This document shows, in pieces, positions 5,208 through 5,409 of a stretch of 5,409 bases of DNA. Origin of the DNA: an uncultured Chloroflexota bacterium (GTDB lineage Bacteria > Chloroflexota > Anaerolineae > Aggregatilineales > Phototrophicaceae). The position numbers and the translations under genes are program-made. The stretch spans positions 1 through 5,409 of the forward strand of contig CALDGT010000444.1 in NCBI GenBank assembly GCA_937942935.1. The letters run 5' to 3'. The stretch's first letter is position 1. Each line of letters starts with the position of its first letter. The notes beneath the pieces were generated by a model. It saw only the letters and a list, made by a program, of their open reading frames with translations. It was not told where the DNA came from and ran no database searches.

Positions 5208-5409
5208 TTATAACTGAAATCCACCCGTGATATACACCACTTTATGGACATAATTTTCGACATACGTCAAAAGCCGTTCATGCAAGGCTTTCCAATCTTC
5301 ACTCTTGAGTACATCCCGCACTGTTTCGAGGTCATCGCCGATGGCTTCTGCCAAAATTTGGCGCGATGGTTCACGGCTATATACCGTATACCACGCCCAT
5401 GTGGGTTTA
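5208..5409 (-). CDS. Unrecognised protein, C-terminal 66 residues (cut by the right edge)
   Basis: Reading the minus strand from the edge gives an uninterrupted 66-codon frame, starting KPTWAWYTVYSREPSRQIL and ending VVYITGGFQL before TAA. The start lies outside the window. The fragment is mostly amphipathic helix (ILAEAIGDDLETVRDVLKSEDW, in pieces, then LHERLLTYVENYV), followed by a short strand-like end. It has no signal or membrane segment and no motif I can assign. It is judged real because the frame stays open to the edge, its composition looks like protein, and the stop abuts the shared terminator at 5177-5203. It is convergent with the secreted-protein pair and is not part of that operon. 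Confidence 0.65.
   Translation of the reverse strand, partial: KPTWAWYTVYSREPSRQILAEAIGDDLETVRDVLKSEDWKALHERLLTYVENYVHKVVYITGGFQL

Noticed and set aside
1..5409. CRISPR array, insertion sequence or defence system
   Set aside because: No regularly spaced repeats, no transposase-like frame and no nuclease or effector motif could be found on either strand.

Overview
The window looks like a fragment of an ordinary bacterial chromosome, most probably from an Anaerolineae-like member of the Chloroflexota. That assignment is an inference. It rests on the style of the two large secreted multi-domain proteins (a CYG-type N-terminal domain, SH3b or LysM modules and Thr/Pro linkers) and on the HEAT-repeat and MaoC neighbours, not on a marker gene. 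Base composition is moderate, not GC-rich. No phage, transposase, CRISPR or defence gene is visible.

Layout, left to right. (1) Positions 1-55 are an exact copy of 2050-2104, which lies inside the first large secreted-protein gene. The copy runs straight into the C-terminal part of a MaoC-type (R)-hydratase that ends at 237, so the left edge is a chimeric junction, either an assembly product or a real rearrangement. (2) A good promoter (248-277) drives a small single-pass membrane protein with an Ala/Lys-rich tail (317-637). It is followed by a strong hairpin without a T-tract and then a HEAT-repeat protein (742-1374). (3) A near-consensus promoter (TTGACA, 17 bp, TATACT) embedded in a stem-loop serves a complete tRNA-Phe(GAA) at 1448-1520, which has its own intrinsic terminator. 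(4) Two tandem paralogous secreted proteins (1650-3470 and 3540-5168) form the core of the window. Both have a signal peptide, an N-terminal domain with three equally spaced cysteines and an RNSACYG motif, an SH3b or SH3b-like segment, a conserved SPMQAFYFTTG segment leading into a FecR-like beta domain, and a DCS-containing fibronectin/Ig-like domain. The first also carries a LysM domain that the second lacks. (5) A hairpin at 5177-5203 is a probable two-way terminator between this pair and a convergent, unrecognised gene cut by the right edge.

How the genes relate. The two paralogues are probably co-transcribed and act outside the cytoplasmic membrane, perhaps at the cell wall or envelope, with LysM giving glycan binding to one partner only. 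The other genes show no clear functional link with them. The least explained features are the architecture of the paralogue pair and the 55-bp duplication at the left edge.
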